A DNA stretch of 64,000 bases from Candidatus Leptovillus gracilis (GCA_016716065.1 JADJXA010000007.1:124001-188000), one strand, 5' to 3'; counted from the stretch's first letter, positions 26,915 through 35,475 are shown. The notes: generated by a model not told the origin, from the sequence alone. Translations and numbers: made by a program.

Positions 26915-27712
26915 AGCCCTGAATGATAATGGAAATTTGGGAAAGAAAAATCCAGAGGGTTGTTCTGTCGGGGCGCTCTTATCTTTTTGTGGTCTGCGAA
27001 GCGATAGCCAACGCCGCGTTCTGGGAGAATGTATTTGGGATTGGCAGGTCTCTCTTCATTTTTTTTTGCGTAAATAGTTAATGTAAAGTCGCAGGTAATG
27101 GGTCTCGTCACGATATTCATACCCCCATACTTTTGCCAGCAGCGATTCGTGGGGCACAACCCAACCAGCGTTTTGGATGAGTTGACTCAACAGGCGGTAT
27201 TCGGTGGGGCGCAAGTCTATCCGTTCGCCGGCAACGATGACCTGGTGACGATTGAAGTCAATAGACAGGCGATCATCAACGTGCAGGATGGTGCGCGGCG
27301 CGGGTGCGGGCCAATCGGCCCGCCGCATGACGGCGCTGACGCGGCTGTTCAGTTCGCGTGGGCTGAACGGCTTGGTGACATAATCGTCGGCTCCCAGGCC
27401 AAGCCCCTGAATTTTGTCATCTTCGTCGCTTTTGACAGTCAGTAAGATGACGGGGACGGTAGAGACTTCGCGCAGTAGGCGCAGGGTCTCAAAACCGTCC
27501 ATTTCGGGCATCATCACATCCATCACAACCAGGTCTGGGGTGTATTTGCGGATTTGTTCCAGGGCTTGCAGGCCATTTTCAGCTTCTATCACCTGGTAGC
27601 CTTCTAGTTCCATGTTCATGCGGATGAAGCGCCGCATACGGATTTCGTCGTCTACGATGAGGATCAGCCGGGGAGGGCTTTTATCGAGGGATGTGGGAAT
27701 TTGTTCGACCAT
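26908..27712 (-). CDS. OmpR/PhoB-family response regulator, frameshift in the C-terminus
   Basis: Receiver domain with DDE pocket, phospho-Asp in VVMDVMMPEMDGFE, Thr in LLTVKS and Lys in TKPF, then a winged-helix domain (IDLRPTEYRLLSQLIQNAG, LLAKVWGYEYRDETHYLRLYINYLRKK). At the run of nine T (27059-27067, A on the coding strand) the frame hits a stop; with eight it continues as NEERPANPKYILPERGVGYRF, the family's normal end. It starts in a TAATG overlap with the 79-residue gene and its restored end overlaps the rel start by seven bases. It probably binds DNA; targets are unknown and no cognate kinase is adjacent. Confidence 0.88.
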
Positions 27713-27951
27713 TATTCGCGTACAAAGCCGACGACTTCGTTGACATCGGTGGAGGGGAGTACCTGAATGAAGTTGATGCGGTGCATGGGGTAGATGACGG
27801 AGGTGACATCTTCGTCCAGGTAATGAACGTCCAGGCCGTCACGGCGGCGTGGGTTGTGAATCTGGACCAGGGTGTCTTCGCCTTGTGGCAAAGTTTCTAC
27901 TTCACAAACGATAGGGTCTTCGTTGGCTATGTGTACGATTATGGAAATCAT
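27712..27951 (-). CDS. small conserved-looking protein of unknown function
   Basis: 79 residues, acidic, beginning MISIIVHIANEDPIVCEVETLP and containing VQIHNPRRRDGLDVHYLDEDVTSVIYPMHRINFIQVLP. The alternating hydrophobic pattern suggests a small beta-rich fold. There is no signal peptide or membrane segment. It is sandwiched in the operon: FHA gene 39 bases upstream, response regulator overlapping at TAATG. That tight placement supports it as a real gene. I do not recognise the family. Confidence 0.7.
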   Translation of the reverse strand: MISIIVHIANEDPIVCEVETLPQGEDTLVQIHNPRRRDGLDVHYLDEDVTSVIYPMHRINFIQVLPSTDVNEVVGFVRE

Positions 27952-27990
27952 AGGGTTTTATACCGAAAGAAAATCTGATTGATATGGGTG

Positions 27991-28503
27991 TCACGCATCA
28001 AAAAATATGTGTATGAGTAAATCGCCAAAACGAATTTCATCGCCGCTGCGGAGGGGATACGGCCGTTTCGCTGGCAGCCGATGGTTATTTAATAAGGTTC
28101 CGTTGGTACTCTCCAGGTCAATCAGCACCAGGCCATGATTAGACCATTGAATGGTAGCGTGCAGCCGGGAGACGCCCAACTCGGCCCCATTTTCTTCCGC
28201 CAGGTCCAATTCTGGGGTGTCGTCTGTGTCTGTGCTGCCCCGCCCGATGCGAATTTGGCCGACCAGTTCCATGACATGCCGGTTGCGGCTGTGGGGAATG
28301 ACAAAGGTGATTTTTTTGTGGTCTGCGCCCGTCTCCAACTGAAAATCTTCGGTGGGTGGTGGCGGTGGCCGGTGGCTGTAGTAATCAGAAAATGGTAAAA
28401 CATCGGTGGCTTTACGGTCATCTTCCAACAAAAAACGGCCGCATTCACTGCAAAACAATGCGCCCTCATACTGTGTTGCTCCACATTCTTTACAACGTAT
28501 CAT
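27991..28503 (-). CDS. zinc-ribbon FHA-domain protein
   Basis: 170 residues. The N-terminus has a zinc ribbon (CKECG...CSECG, residues 4-22), then a Pro-rich linker and an FHA domain (about 75-165) with IGRG, SRLHATI and ESTNGTLLNN. FHA domains bind phosphothreonine, so it should read the output of the Ser/Thr kinase in the same operon and be reset by the PP2C phosphatase. Its start overlaps the end of the VWA gene by 14 bases. Partner proteins are not known. Confidence 0.9.
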   Translation of the reverse strand: MIRCKECGATQYEGALFCSECGRFLLEDDRKATDVLPFSDYYSHRPPPPPTEDFQLETGADHKKITFVIPHSRNRHVMELVGQIRIGRGSTDTDDTPELDLAEENGAELGVSRLHATIQWSNHGLVLIDLESTNGTLLNNHRLPAKRPYPLRSGDEIRFGDLLIHIFFDA

Positions 28504-29953
28504 CGGTATCTATTTTTACGGTTTCACCAATCAAGGCGCGGGTCCCATATTTTAGCCGCTTCCAACCCTCCGCCGACAATGCGCCGATGGTCGTCAGGCG
28601 TTCGGTTTCGGCGTGCGCCTGTTGGGCGAGTTTAATCTCCCCCGCCTCCAACAACCGGGTGGTCAGATGGCGCAAGCGCGTTGCGGCTATGCCTACGTTA
28701 CCCGCTTGAATTTCTTCCCATACTTTTTCGTTCATCCGATACATGTTTAACATGCGGACCGCTTTCACCAGGTCTTTTGGCGGCGGCGCTTCCAGTGGAT
28801 TGGCGGTTACGGTTATTTGCACCTGGCTTTTGAATGTCTGGTCTTTGGCGTTGTGCTCCGGGATGTCGGCGCTTATTTCCAGGGGAATAACGATGCGCGC
28901 TTCGTGCTGCTGCGGTTGCAGCGCCAGTTCCAACAAAAAAGACAGCGCGCCTTTGCCTTCAATATTGCCCAGTTTAATCTCTGGGCTGCTGGCGTCTAAT
29001 GGTTGGGCAAAAGGCAGCAGTTTGAAGCCATATTGCCAGGTAAGTTGTGGTGGCAGCTCTTTTTTCAGGCGCAGATTGCGGGCATGAATGAGTCCGAGGC
29101 CCTGAATACGCTGCTGCAAATGGGTGATGATCTGGGTGGGTTCTTCGACAAAGGCCGATTGTCCGCCGGAGAACGTCACCAGGCGGTCTAGAAAAGCGTC
29201 GTTCCATTCATTGCCAATGCCAAAGGCGGTGACGCCAATCTGCTGTGTGGCGGCTTTGGCGCATAAATCTATACATTCTTGGGCGTCGCCATAGGTGTGG
29301 CCGTCTGTTAGCAAGATGAGTTGGTTGTTGTATTGGTTTAGCGTGGTTTTCTGAAGTTGTTCAATGCCGGTTGACAAGCCCTGGTACATTTCGGTGCCGC
29401 CAGAAGCGCGAATGCTGCGTATGTGGGCAATGATCGCGTTTTTGTGAGTGGCGTGGGTGGGTGGCTGTATTACGTCGGCCCGGTCGCTGAAGGAAACGAG
29501 GGAGATGACATCTTCTGGGGCCAGTTTTTCGATGACCAGTTCGACGGCCGCTTTCAGGAAATCTAGTCGCTGGCCTTGCATGGAGGTGCTGCGGTCTAAA
29601 ACCAGGCACAAATTTAACGGCCGTCGCGATCTTGCCGTTTGCTGTGGTGGGTTCACCTCTACCAGCAGGTAAAAAATTTGTGGCGCGTTGGCGATGGGAA
29701 TTTTAGACCGGCTGACCTGGGCCGTAACCACCAACCGCGCCGGTGATATATCTTGGATCAAAGAATCATAGGTCGCTCGCCGGCTTGGGTCGTTTAAGAC
29801 TTCATACGCCTGGAGCAGCTGTTGATACTGTGGCGAATGGGTGGCGTCGTGAGGGAATTGGGCAACCAGGGTGGCAAACGCATCCCGCACCGCTTCTGGC
29901 GAAGCCCCGGGTGTCAGCCCTAACGTGGAATAATAGGTGGATTCGCCGCTCAT
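28490..29953 (-). CDS. J-domain-like / von Willebrand A protein
   Basis: 487 residues. Residues 1-70 resemble a DnaJ J-domain (YYSTLGLTPGASPEAVRDAF ... AYEVLNDPSRRATYD), but the HPD tripeptide needed to stimulate DnaK is replaced by PHD in FPHDATH. A VWA domain follows (about 105-290) with MIDAS residues DRSTS in CLVLDRSTSMQGQR and a Thr/Asp in LLTDGHTYG. The C-terminal half is beta-rich then helical, as in bacterial VWA/VIT-type proteins. It lies between the PP2C and FHA genes and may be a phosphorylation-controlled scaffold. This domain pairing is unusual. Confidence 0.83.
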   Translation of the reverse strand: MSGESTYYSTLGLTPGASPEAVRDAFATLVAQFPHDATHSPQYQQLLQAYEVLNDPSRRATYDSLIQDISPARLVVTAQVSRSKIPIANAPQIFYLLVEVNPPQQTARSRRPLNLCLVLDRSTSMQGQRLDFLKAAVELVIEKLAPEDVISLVSFSDRADVIQPPTHATHKNAIIAHIRSIRASGGTEMYQGLSTGIEQLQKTTLNQYNNQLILLTDGHTYGDAQECIDLCAKAATQQIGVTAFGIGNEWNDAFLDRLVTFSGGQSAFVEEPTQIITHLQQRIQGLGLIHARNLRLKKELPPQLTWQYGFKLLPFAQPLDASSPEIKLGNIEGKGALSFLLELALQPQQHEARIVIPLEISADIPEHNAKDQTFKSQVQITVTANPLEAPPPKDLVKAVRMLNMYRMNEKVWEEIQAGNVGIAATRLRHLTTRLLEAGEIKLAQQAHAETERLTTIGALSAEGWKRLKYGTRALIGETVKIDTDDTL

Positions 29954-29964
29954 ACCAAGCCCAA

Positions 29965-30984
29965 TTATAGATCGAAGTCAACTAGAACGGCCGTTATATT
30001 GTCGAACCCGCCGGCATCCATCGCGGCCCGGAACAATGCGTCGGCCATCTCTTCCAGACTTATCTCTCGTTCCAAAATATCGCGGATCTCCCCTTCCGAA
30101 ACAAAACCAGACAAACCATCGCTGCACATCAACAGCTTACCAGATTTTGGCAGCAGTCGCATGTATGTATCTACTTCCACTTCATCTGCCTGGCCCACAG
30201 CCCGCAGTAAAATGTGCCCATAACGATAAAACGTCGCTTCTTCGGCCGTTAGCTGCCCCACATCTTGCAGCCGCTGCACCAAAGAATGATCGTTGGTAAT
30301 CGGATCGAACTTGCCATTGGACCATAAGTACAGGCGGCTGTCACCCACATGGGCCACGTGCAGCCGCCGCCCCAATACCAGGGCTACTGTCAACGTTGTG
30401 CCACTGTCCATTTCTGGATCATGCTCAAATACTGCCCGGTTCGCCTTTTGCACGGCCTGCTCCAGCACTTCCTGGATGGGCGTCTTAAAGCCTTTGTCGT
30501 CAGCTTGCAGCAAAGGCAGGTAAATATGGTTGATAATATGCGCGGCCGCTGTGCGTGAAGCAATCTTGCTGGCAACATGCCCGTCTGAATGCCCACCCAT
30601 GCCATCAGCGACGATATACAAACCAAAGGGCAAAACGGCAAAATGCCCACCGATTTCCGACACCAGAGTCAGGCTGGAATCTTCGTTGCGGTCTCGCCTG
30701 GCTCCCACGTGGCAGCGTTTCGCCACCCGCATATGCGGTTCGTCGTCCAGCAGAGGCTCTGTTACCTTGCTAATAATGGGGCGCGTTTTGGCCGGTTCTA
30801 TACCACCCACATCTAAAAAGGGATTTTTCGTCAGTGGCGTTGTTTCTGGAATAACGATTTCTGTTTCTTCGTCGTCTTCCTGGGAGGATTCGGCCGTCAG
30901 ATCGGTTTCCTTATCAGGCATACTGTCTGGGGTTTTGTCTGCGTTCTCTTCTTCGGGTTCGTCCAAATCCGTAATCATATTCAT
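29965..30984 (-). CDS. PP2C-type Ser/Thr protein phosphatase
   Basis: 339 residues. An acidic N-terminal stretch of about 95 residues precedes the catalytic domain, which has the family motifs RNEDSS, VADGMGGHSDG, GTTLTVAL, HVGDSRLYLW, SDGLSGFV and GGFDNITAVLVDF. The Asp residues bind two metal ions. It would dephosphorylate targets of the upstream kinase. The gene begins 27 bases after the kinase stop and ends 11 bases before the VWA gene. No Shine-Dalgarno is evident, suggesting coupling. Confidence 0.92.
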   Translation of the reverse strand: MNMITDLDEPEEENADKTPDSMPDKETDLTAESSQEDDEETEIVIPETTPLTKNPFLDVGGIEPAKTRPIISKVTEPLLDDEPHMRVAKRCHVGARRDRNEDSSLTLVSEIGGHFAVLPFGLYIVADGMGGHSDGHVASKIASRTAAAHIINHIYLPLLQADDKGFKTPIQEVLEQAVQKANRAVFEHDPEMDSGTTLTVALVLGRRLHVAHVGDSRLYLWSNGKFDPITNDHSLVQRLQDVGQLTAEEATFYRYGHILLRAVGQADEVEVDTYMRLLPKSGKLLMCSDGLSGFVSEGEIRDILEREISLEEMADALFRAAMDAGGFDNITAVLVDFDL

Positions 30985-31011
30985 TATTTTAGCACCATGT
31001 TTGTTTTGTGA

Positions 31012-32970
31012 TTAGGCGGGCAGCGCATATAAATGATGGTTGGTTGAGCCAATGTATACAACCCCCGCATCAATGACTGGCGACGAGATAACTGGTTTAC
31101 CTGTGTCGTACCGCCAGCGCAGTTCACCCCGTTTGCACGAGACGCTGTAGATATGCCCGTCTGTCGAGCCAAAATAGACGGCGTCTTGCCAGACGGCCGG
31201 CGAAGAGTTGACTTGTCCGTTGGTGTCATATGTCCAGAGTTGGCGACCGGAATTCATGTCTACCGCGTACAGGCTGCCATCTGAAGAGCCGATGTAAACC
31301 ACGCCATTGTGTACCACCGGGGAAGAAATGATTGGGCGACGGGTGCGGAAGCGCCACACCGCCCAACCGGTCGCGGCATCCAGAGCATATACGGTGGTGT
31401 CCAGGGACCCCACAAATACAATTTCTTCGGCAAATGTTGGCGATGAGGTGACGGCGCGGCGGGCTTGCGCCTGCCATTTGGTCTTGCCGCTGGAGAGTTC
31501 CAGGCAGAAAATGTAGCCCCCTTCTGTGCCGAAAAATACCCGCTCGTCGTCTACGTAGGGAGATGAGCGGATGGCGCTGAAGGCGTTGGTTTTCCAGGCA
31601 GAACGGCCGTGTTTCACATTCAGCGCATATAAATTCCCATCGTCCGATCCAAAAAAAACGTGCTCAAAGCGGGCTGTCGGCGATGAATAGATGGCGCCGT
31701 TTGTATTGAAGTGCCATATCTTGCGCCCGCTGCGCAAATCCAGCGCGTACATCATGGAGTCAGACGAACCGATAAATACCATGTCTTCGTAAACGCAGGG
31801 CGATGCGCCCACGCCATCGGATGTAGGGAATTTCCAGACAAATTCGCCATCTTCTTTATTGATGGCGTATAGATTGTTATCGTAGACGCTCACCAGGACG
31901 CGGTTTTCAGTTACGGCCGCTTTAGAGCGTATCTCATCTTCACATTTAAACACCCACAATGGCTGCGCCTGGATGTTGGCCGCGGTAACGGGTTTGGTGA
32001 CAGGTCTGGGAACGGCCGTTTCCCCTTTTTCCGTGGCCGCTGCCCCGCCGATAACCGCCGGTCCCGCATCCCGACTAACCGGCATTGCATTCGCCAATAA
32101 CTCCAGCGCTTCCTTCAGCGCCCAGGCGTCGGCAAAACGCTCTTTGGGATCATAGGCCAGACAGCGCATGATAATCGCCTCGAACGCCGGCGTCACCGAG
32201 GAATTGATCGGACGAATCGGCCGTTCGGCAAACGTGAATGGCGGTTCCAGGCGCGGATCTTGCCCGGTCAGCAAGTGGTGCAGCGTCGCGCCCAACGCAT
32301 ATACATCACCGGCCGGCGTAGCCAGCCCCCGGTACTGCTCCGGCGGTGAATACCCTTCCGTGCCGATCATCGTACCTTTGTTGCCGCCTTCAAATATCTT
32401 GGCGATGCCAAAATCAATCAACCGAATGCGATTGTGCTGGTCCAGCATCACATTGGAAGGTTTCATGTCGCGGAAAACGATGGGATTCGGCTTTTGGTGG
32501 TGTAAATGCCCCAGAGCGTCGCAGAGTTGAATGGCCCAATCCAGCGCCCGCTCCTGGTCTAACGCCTCGGTTTGTTCGTCCAGCCAATGGTCCAGGTCTT
32601 TGCCACGAATGAGATCCAGAACCAGATAGCTGCGGTCTTTTTCGGTGAAGTAATCAGAAACATCGGGGATGGCGGGATGGTCCAGCATCGCCAACATACT
32701 GGCTTCTCGCTCAAAAGATTGGATGGTCAGCTCGCGGATTTTGGGGTCCGGGGCTGAGATGACCATTTCTTTGATGGCGCATAATTTGGTCACATTGGGA
32801 AAGCGCATATCTCGCGCCTGGTAAACCGAGCTGAAGCCACCCGCGCCCAACACGCCCACAATACGATACCGATCTTGCAGCATATCGCCGGGTTGTAAAC
32901 CGATTTTGGCGGTGGCTTTCTTTTTTCGACCCTGTTTACCGGGGAGTTGACGAGTTGTTAATCGCCCCAT
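31012..32970 (-). CDS. Ser/Thr protein kinase with C-terminal PQQ-like beta-propeller
   Basis: 652 residues. Kinase domain (about 30-300): GVLGAGGFSSVY P-loop, CAIKEMV lysine, VFRDMKPSNVMLD catalytic loop (HRD replaced by FRD), LIDFGIAK and GTEGYSPPEQY. After a linker, residues about 345-652 hold seven or eight repeats of the PQQ/beta-propeller type such as VYIGSSDGSLYAVDMNSGRQLW. There is no membrane segment, so the propeller is cytoplasmic. The aspartate of FRD is kept, so activity is likely. It is first in the operon ending with rel, behind a promoter at 33006-33035. Confidence 0.92.
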   Translation of the reverse strand: MGRLTTRQLPGKQGRKKKATAKIGLQPGDMLQDRYRIVGVLGAGGFSSVYQARDMRFPNVTKLCAIKEMVISAPDPKIRELTIQSFEREASMLAMLDHPAIPDVSDYFTEKDRSYLVLDLIRGKDLDHWLDEQTEALDQERALDWAIQLCDALGHLHHQKPNPIVFRDMKPSNVMLDQHNRIRLIDFGIAKIFEGGNKGTMIGTEGYSPPEQYRGLATPAGDVYALGATLHHLLTGQDPRLEPPFTFAERPIRPINSSVTPAFEAIIMRCLAYDPKERFADAWALKEALELLANAMPVSRDAGPAVIGGAAATEKGETAVPRPVTKPVTAANIQAQPLWVFKCEDEIRSKAAVTENRVLVSVYDNNLYAINKEDGEFVWKFPTSDGVGASPCVYEDMVFIGSSDSMMYALDLRSGRKIWHFNTNGAIYSSPTARFEHVFFGSDDGNLYALNVKHGRSAWKTNAFSAIRSSPYVDDERVFFGTEGGYIFCLELSSGKTKWQAQARRAVTSSPTFAEEIVFVGSLDTTVYALDAATGWAVWRFRTRRPIISSPVVHNGVVYIGSSDGSLYAVDMNSGRQLWTYDTNGQVNSSPAVWQDAVYFGSTDGHIYSVSCKRGELRWRYDTGKPVISSPVIDAGVVYIGSTNHHLYALPA

Positions 32971-33005
32971 ATGTGAACGCCTTCCCTATTTATCTAGAGG
33001 AGCTT

Positions 33006-33035
33006 ATTATAAGTTGACCCGGCCTTATTTATCAA
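33006..33035 (-). promoter_or_regulatory. sigma-70 promoter of the kinase-to-rel operon
   Basis: On the minus strand TTGATA (33035-33030), 18-base spacer, TATAAT (33011-33006). The predicted transcript starts near 32999, about 29 bases before the kinase ATG. Confidence 0.65.
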
Positions 33036-33069
33036 GCAAACAGTACAATGGGGTTACGTAAGCCGTAAG

Positions 33070-33100
33070 CCGTATTCTGAACACTGAACACCGCTTACAA
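33070..33100. repeat. short GAACACT repeat
   Basis: CCGTATTCTGAACACTGAACACC just downstream of the PIG-L gene stop; the same words as at 22636 and 12478. Confidence 0.6.
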
Positions 33101-33101
33101 T

Positions 33102-33890
33102 CTATACAACACCGCTTCCCACTCTTCTTTGCCACACTCGTTCGCCGCCGCCCGGCGCTGTATACGCGGTTATTTTTTGCTCCAGGTCTGCCTGGCCGGC
33201 AAAAAAGGTGCTAACCTGAGATGTATAAGCGGCAACGGCCGTTATCTTTGCTGCCAGACTCGCTGCGGACAGGGGTACAACCCGCCACTGCCAGGATGGG
33301 TCACCTGAGGGGATAACGGCCGTTAACGCATCTCGCTCCGCCGCATATGGATAATCTTCATAATATAACAGCTTTGCCCCAAAACGCCGCTCCGCTGCCG
33401 CCCGCGTGATGCGGTGGTCGGCGTGTCCGCCGGCCGCCAACGGCGTGTAGACCTGACCCGCCGGTGGCAGCCGCCCAATCTGTTGGGCCAACTGCCCAAT
33501 CAACCCCTCCTCAGCCGGATGAACGGCGGCAATCACGTCTTCCCAGGTTGGGTACAAAGGCCGCCCATTTACCGGGTGGGTGCGGTAAACGCAGTCTGGA
33601 ATGCTCCAATGTTCATAAGCTGCGCCCAAAATTTGGCAGGCTTGCACATCTTCGGCGCGCCGGGCCGCAGCCGCGTTCTCTACCAGACGCCAACGCGCAT
33701 GAAGCTCCTGGACAAAAGCGGAAAACGGACCCTGCGGCGGCGGATCTCCGGCCATGATGGTGACGATGAGTACGGAATGACCAACGGCCGTCTGTTCATA
33801 AATTTGACCACCGCAAGATAGGGCAGCATCATCGAGATGGGGAGATAGGTAGATTGCGTCGTAATGTGTGCGCATCATCCAATGATCCAT
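33102..33890 (-). CDS. PIG-L / LmbE family deacetylase
   Basis: About 262 residues. AIYLSPHLDDAALSCGG near the N-terminus carries the zinc-binding H-x-D-D motif of this family and AGGHADH later supplies another His. Members remove N-acetyl groups from GlcNAc-containing lipids or thiols; the substrate here is unknown. Start choice is uncertain: ATGs at 33890, 33878 and 33875 are in frame without a Shine-Dalgarno. The gene diverges from moaC with hardly any gap, so the two promoters overlap coding sequence. Confidence 0.85.
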   Translation of the reverse strand: MDHWMMRTHYDAIYLSPHLDDAALSCGGQIYEQTAVGHSVLIVTIMAGDPPPQGPFSAFVQELHARWRLVENAAAARRAEDVQACQILGAAYEHWSIPDCVYRTHPVNGRPLYPTWEDVIAAVHPAEEGLIGQLAQQIGRLPPAGQVYTPLAAGGHADHRITRAAAERRFGAKLLYYEDYPYAAERDALTAVIPSGDPSWQWRVVPLSAASLAAKITAVAAYTSQVSTFFAGQADLEQKITAYTAPGGGERVWQRRVGSGVV

Positions 33891-33895
33891 ATAAT
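33890..33895 (+). promoter_or_regulatory. possible -10 box for leaderless moaC
   Basis: TATAAT ends nine bases before the moaC ATG, and no Shine-Dalgarno is present, so the transcript would begin at or near the start codon. No clear -35 box is seen, so this is tentative. Confidence 0.4.
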
Positions 33896-33904
33896 AACAG
33901 AGCA

Positions 33905-34447
33905 ATGACAAAACAGTTAACCCATCTTGATGAACGGGGTCAGGCGCACATGGTAGACGTGGGCCACAAACCGGAAACAGAGCGAATGGCGGTGGCCCGC
34001 GGGCGCGTGCTTATGGAACCTGAAACAATCCGCCTGATTATAGAGGGAAACCTTAAAAAGGGGGATGTTTTAACCACCGCCAAACTGGCCGGCATCATGG
34101 CTGCCAAACGGACCAGCGAACTGATTCCCCTGTGCCATCCGCTGATGCTGACGCACATTGATGTGACTTGCACCCCCAATGCAGCAGAAAATTGCGTAGA
34201 CGTGGAGGCCACTGCCCGGTTGACCGGAAAAACGGGGGTGGAGATGGAAGCGTTAACGGCCGTCTCCGTTGCTGCCCTCACCATTTATGACATGGCCAAA
34301 GCCGTAGACCGCCACATGCGCCTGACAGACATCCGCCTGGTACACAAATCTGGCGGACAAAGCGGCGTACATTTACCGCCGAAGAATGCGTATGAACCTG
34401 ACGATTCGTCTGTTTGCCAGCCTGAAAGACCGCGCCGGACAAGATAG
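33905..34447 (+). CDS. moaC: cyclic pyranopterin monophosphate synthase MoaC
   Basis: As written 180 residues. It converts the MoaA product into cyclic pyranopterin monophosphate for molybdopterin synthesis. Conserved stretches include MVDVGHKPETERMAVARG, LIPLCHPLMLTHIDV and TGVEMEALTAVSVAALTIYDMAK. The family normally ends near GGQSG; here about 25 extra residues overlap moaD. One missing base near 34366 would instead give ...TFTAEECV and a TGA overlapping the moaD ATG (ATGA), so the tail may be artefactual. The window holds no moaA or mogA. I chose ATG 33905 because the conserved domain begins there. Confidence 0.9.
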   Translation: MTKQLTHLDERGQAHMVDVGHKPETERMAVARGRVLMEPETIRLIIEGNLKKGDVLTTAKLAGIMAAKRTSELIPLCHPLMLTHIDVTCTPNAAENCVDVEATARLTGKTGVEMEALTAVSVAALTIYDMAKAVDRHMRLTDIRLVHKSGGQSGVHLPPKNAYEPDDSSVCQPERPRRTR

Positions 34448-35111
34448 AATCAATCTGGCGCTGGACTCTCCAGCCACCGTAGACACACTGCTGGCGGCCG
34501 TTGCTGACCAGTATCCTACTCTGCAAGAAGCGCTGCCCAGTGCATTGGTAGCCGTTAACCAGGCATTTGCCTTTGCGGATACGGCCGTACAGCCCGGCGA
34601 TGAAATCGCCATCTTCCCCCCCGTCAGCGGCGGCGCAGACCAACTGCCCCATCCCACCTACTTCGCCATTACCCACGAACCGTTGGACATGCACGCCATC
34701 CACCAACGCCTGACCCAGCCCGACGTAGGCGCGGTGGTCAGTTTCACCGGTTCTGTGCGCGGCCAGACCCAACGCGATGGCCTGCCACCGGAGACGCTTT
34801 ATCTGGAATACGAAGCCTATTCGACCATGGCCGAGCGCAAGATGGCCCAAATCGCCCAGGAGATATGGGCGCAATGGCCGCTGGTGAAGGGCATCGCCAT
34901 CGTGCAGCGCATCGGCCAGCTAACCATCGGCGACGTGACAACCTACATTGCCTGCGCCGCCGGCCACCGCGACCAGGGTGTGTTCGACGCCGCCCGTTAT
35001 GGCATTGACCGCCTGAAGGAAATCGTACCCGTCTGGAAGAAAGAGGTGGGCGCCGACCGCAGTGTGTGGGTAGAAGGGCATTACCAACCTACGGAAGAAG
35101 ATAATAGTTGA
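34392..35111 (+). CDS. moaX: MoaD-MoaE fusion, molybdopterin synthase
   Basis: 239 residues. The first ~80 are MoaD (ubiquitin-like, MNLTIRLFASLKDRAG ... EIAIFPPVSGG), directly followed by MoaE (ISHEPLD-like FAITHEPLDMHAIHQR, GAVVSFTGSVRG, EAYSTMAERKM, VQRIGQLTIGD, VPVWKKE). Molybdopterin synthase needs the MoaD C-terminal GlyGly to carry thiocarboxylate, so the fusion must be cut after PPVSGG, as proposed for MoaX proteins. Alternative ATG 34386 is two codons upstream. It serves cofactor supply for Mo/W enzymes, fitting the tungstate transporter elsewhere in the window. Confidence 0.9.
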   Translation: MNLTIRLFASLKDRAGQDRINLALDSPATVDTLLAAVADQYPTLQEALPSALVAVNQAFAFADTAVQPGDEIAIFPPVSGGADQLPHPTYFAITHEPLDMHAIHQRLTQPDVGAVVSFTGSVRGQTQRDGLPPETLYLEYEAYSTMAERKMAQIAQEIWAQWPLVKGIAIVQRIGQLTIGDVTTYIACAAGHRDQGVFDAARYGIDRLKEIVPVWKKEVGADRSVWVEGHYQPTEEDNS

Positions 35112-35163
35112 TAGTTGATAGACCTCCCAACTCCCAACTAACAACTCCCAACTAACAACTCCT
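35105..35163. repeat. AACTCCC / AACAACTCCC repeat
   Basis: TTGATAGTTGATAG followed by CAACTCCCAACTAACAACTCCC and another copy, up to the ATG of the MazG-like gene. A reverse-sense relative (GTTGGTAGTTGGTAGTTGA) follows groEL at 60145. Confidence 0.7.
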
Positions 35164-35475
35164 ATGAACTGGCAGCAGCAAGCCGCAGAATTTGCCAAAA
35201 AACAGAACTTAACCCACACGCCCGGTGTTTATGCTCTTGATTTGATGAGCGAGGTCGGTGAGGTGGCCAAAGAGATTTTGCTGGCGACGGAGTATGGCGA
35301 ACGGCCGTTTGCCCCCCGCGCCAACCTTACCGGTGAATTGGGCGACGCCTTGTACAGCCTGTGCCTGCTGGCAACGGCCGTTGGCGTAGACCTGGACGAA
35401 GCTCTGACAATCACCCTGGAAAAATACGCCACACGTCGCCAAACCACCGGGCACGTCGGCAGTTCAACATCCTGA
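35164..35475 (+). CDS. MazG-like nucleotide pyrophosphohydrolase domain protein
   Basis: 103 residues, helical. The metal-binding pattern ExxE...ExxD is present as SEVGEVAKE (about residue 24) and GELGDALY (about residue 59). Such single-domain MazG proteins hydrolyse (d)NTPs to monophosphates, cleaning the nucleotide pool. A short repeat abuts the start, and no Shine-Dalgarno can be seen. It ends 18 bases before fabF. Substrate not predictable from the sequence. Confidence 0.83.
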   Translation: MNWQQQAAEFAKKQNLTHTPGVYALDLMSEVGEVAKEILLATEYGERPFAPRANLTGELGDALYSLCLLATAVGVDLDEALTITLEKYATRRQTTGHVGSSTS

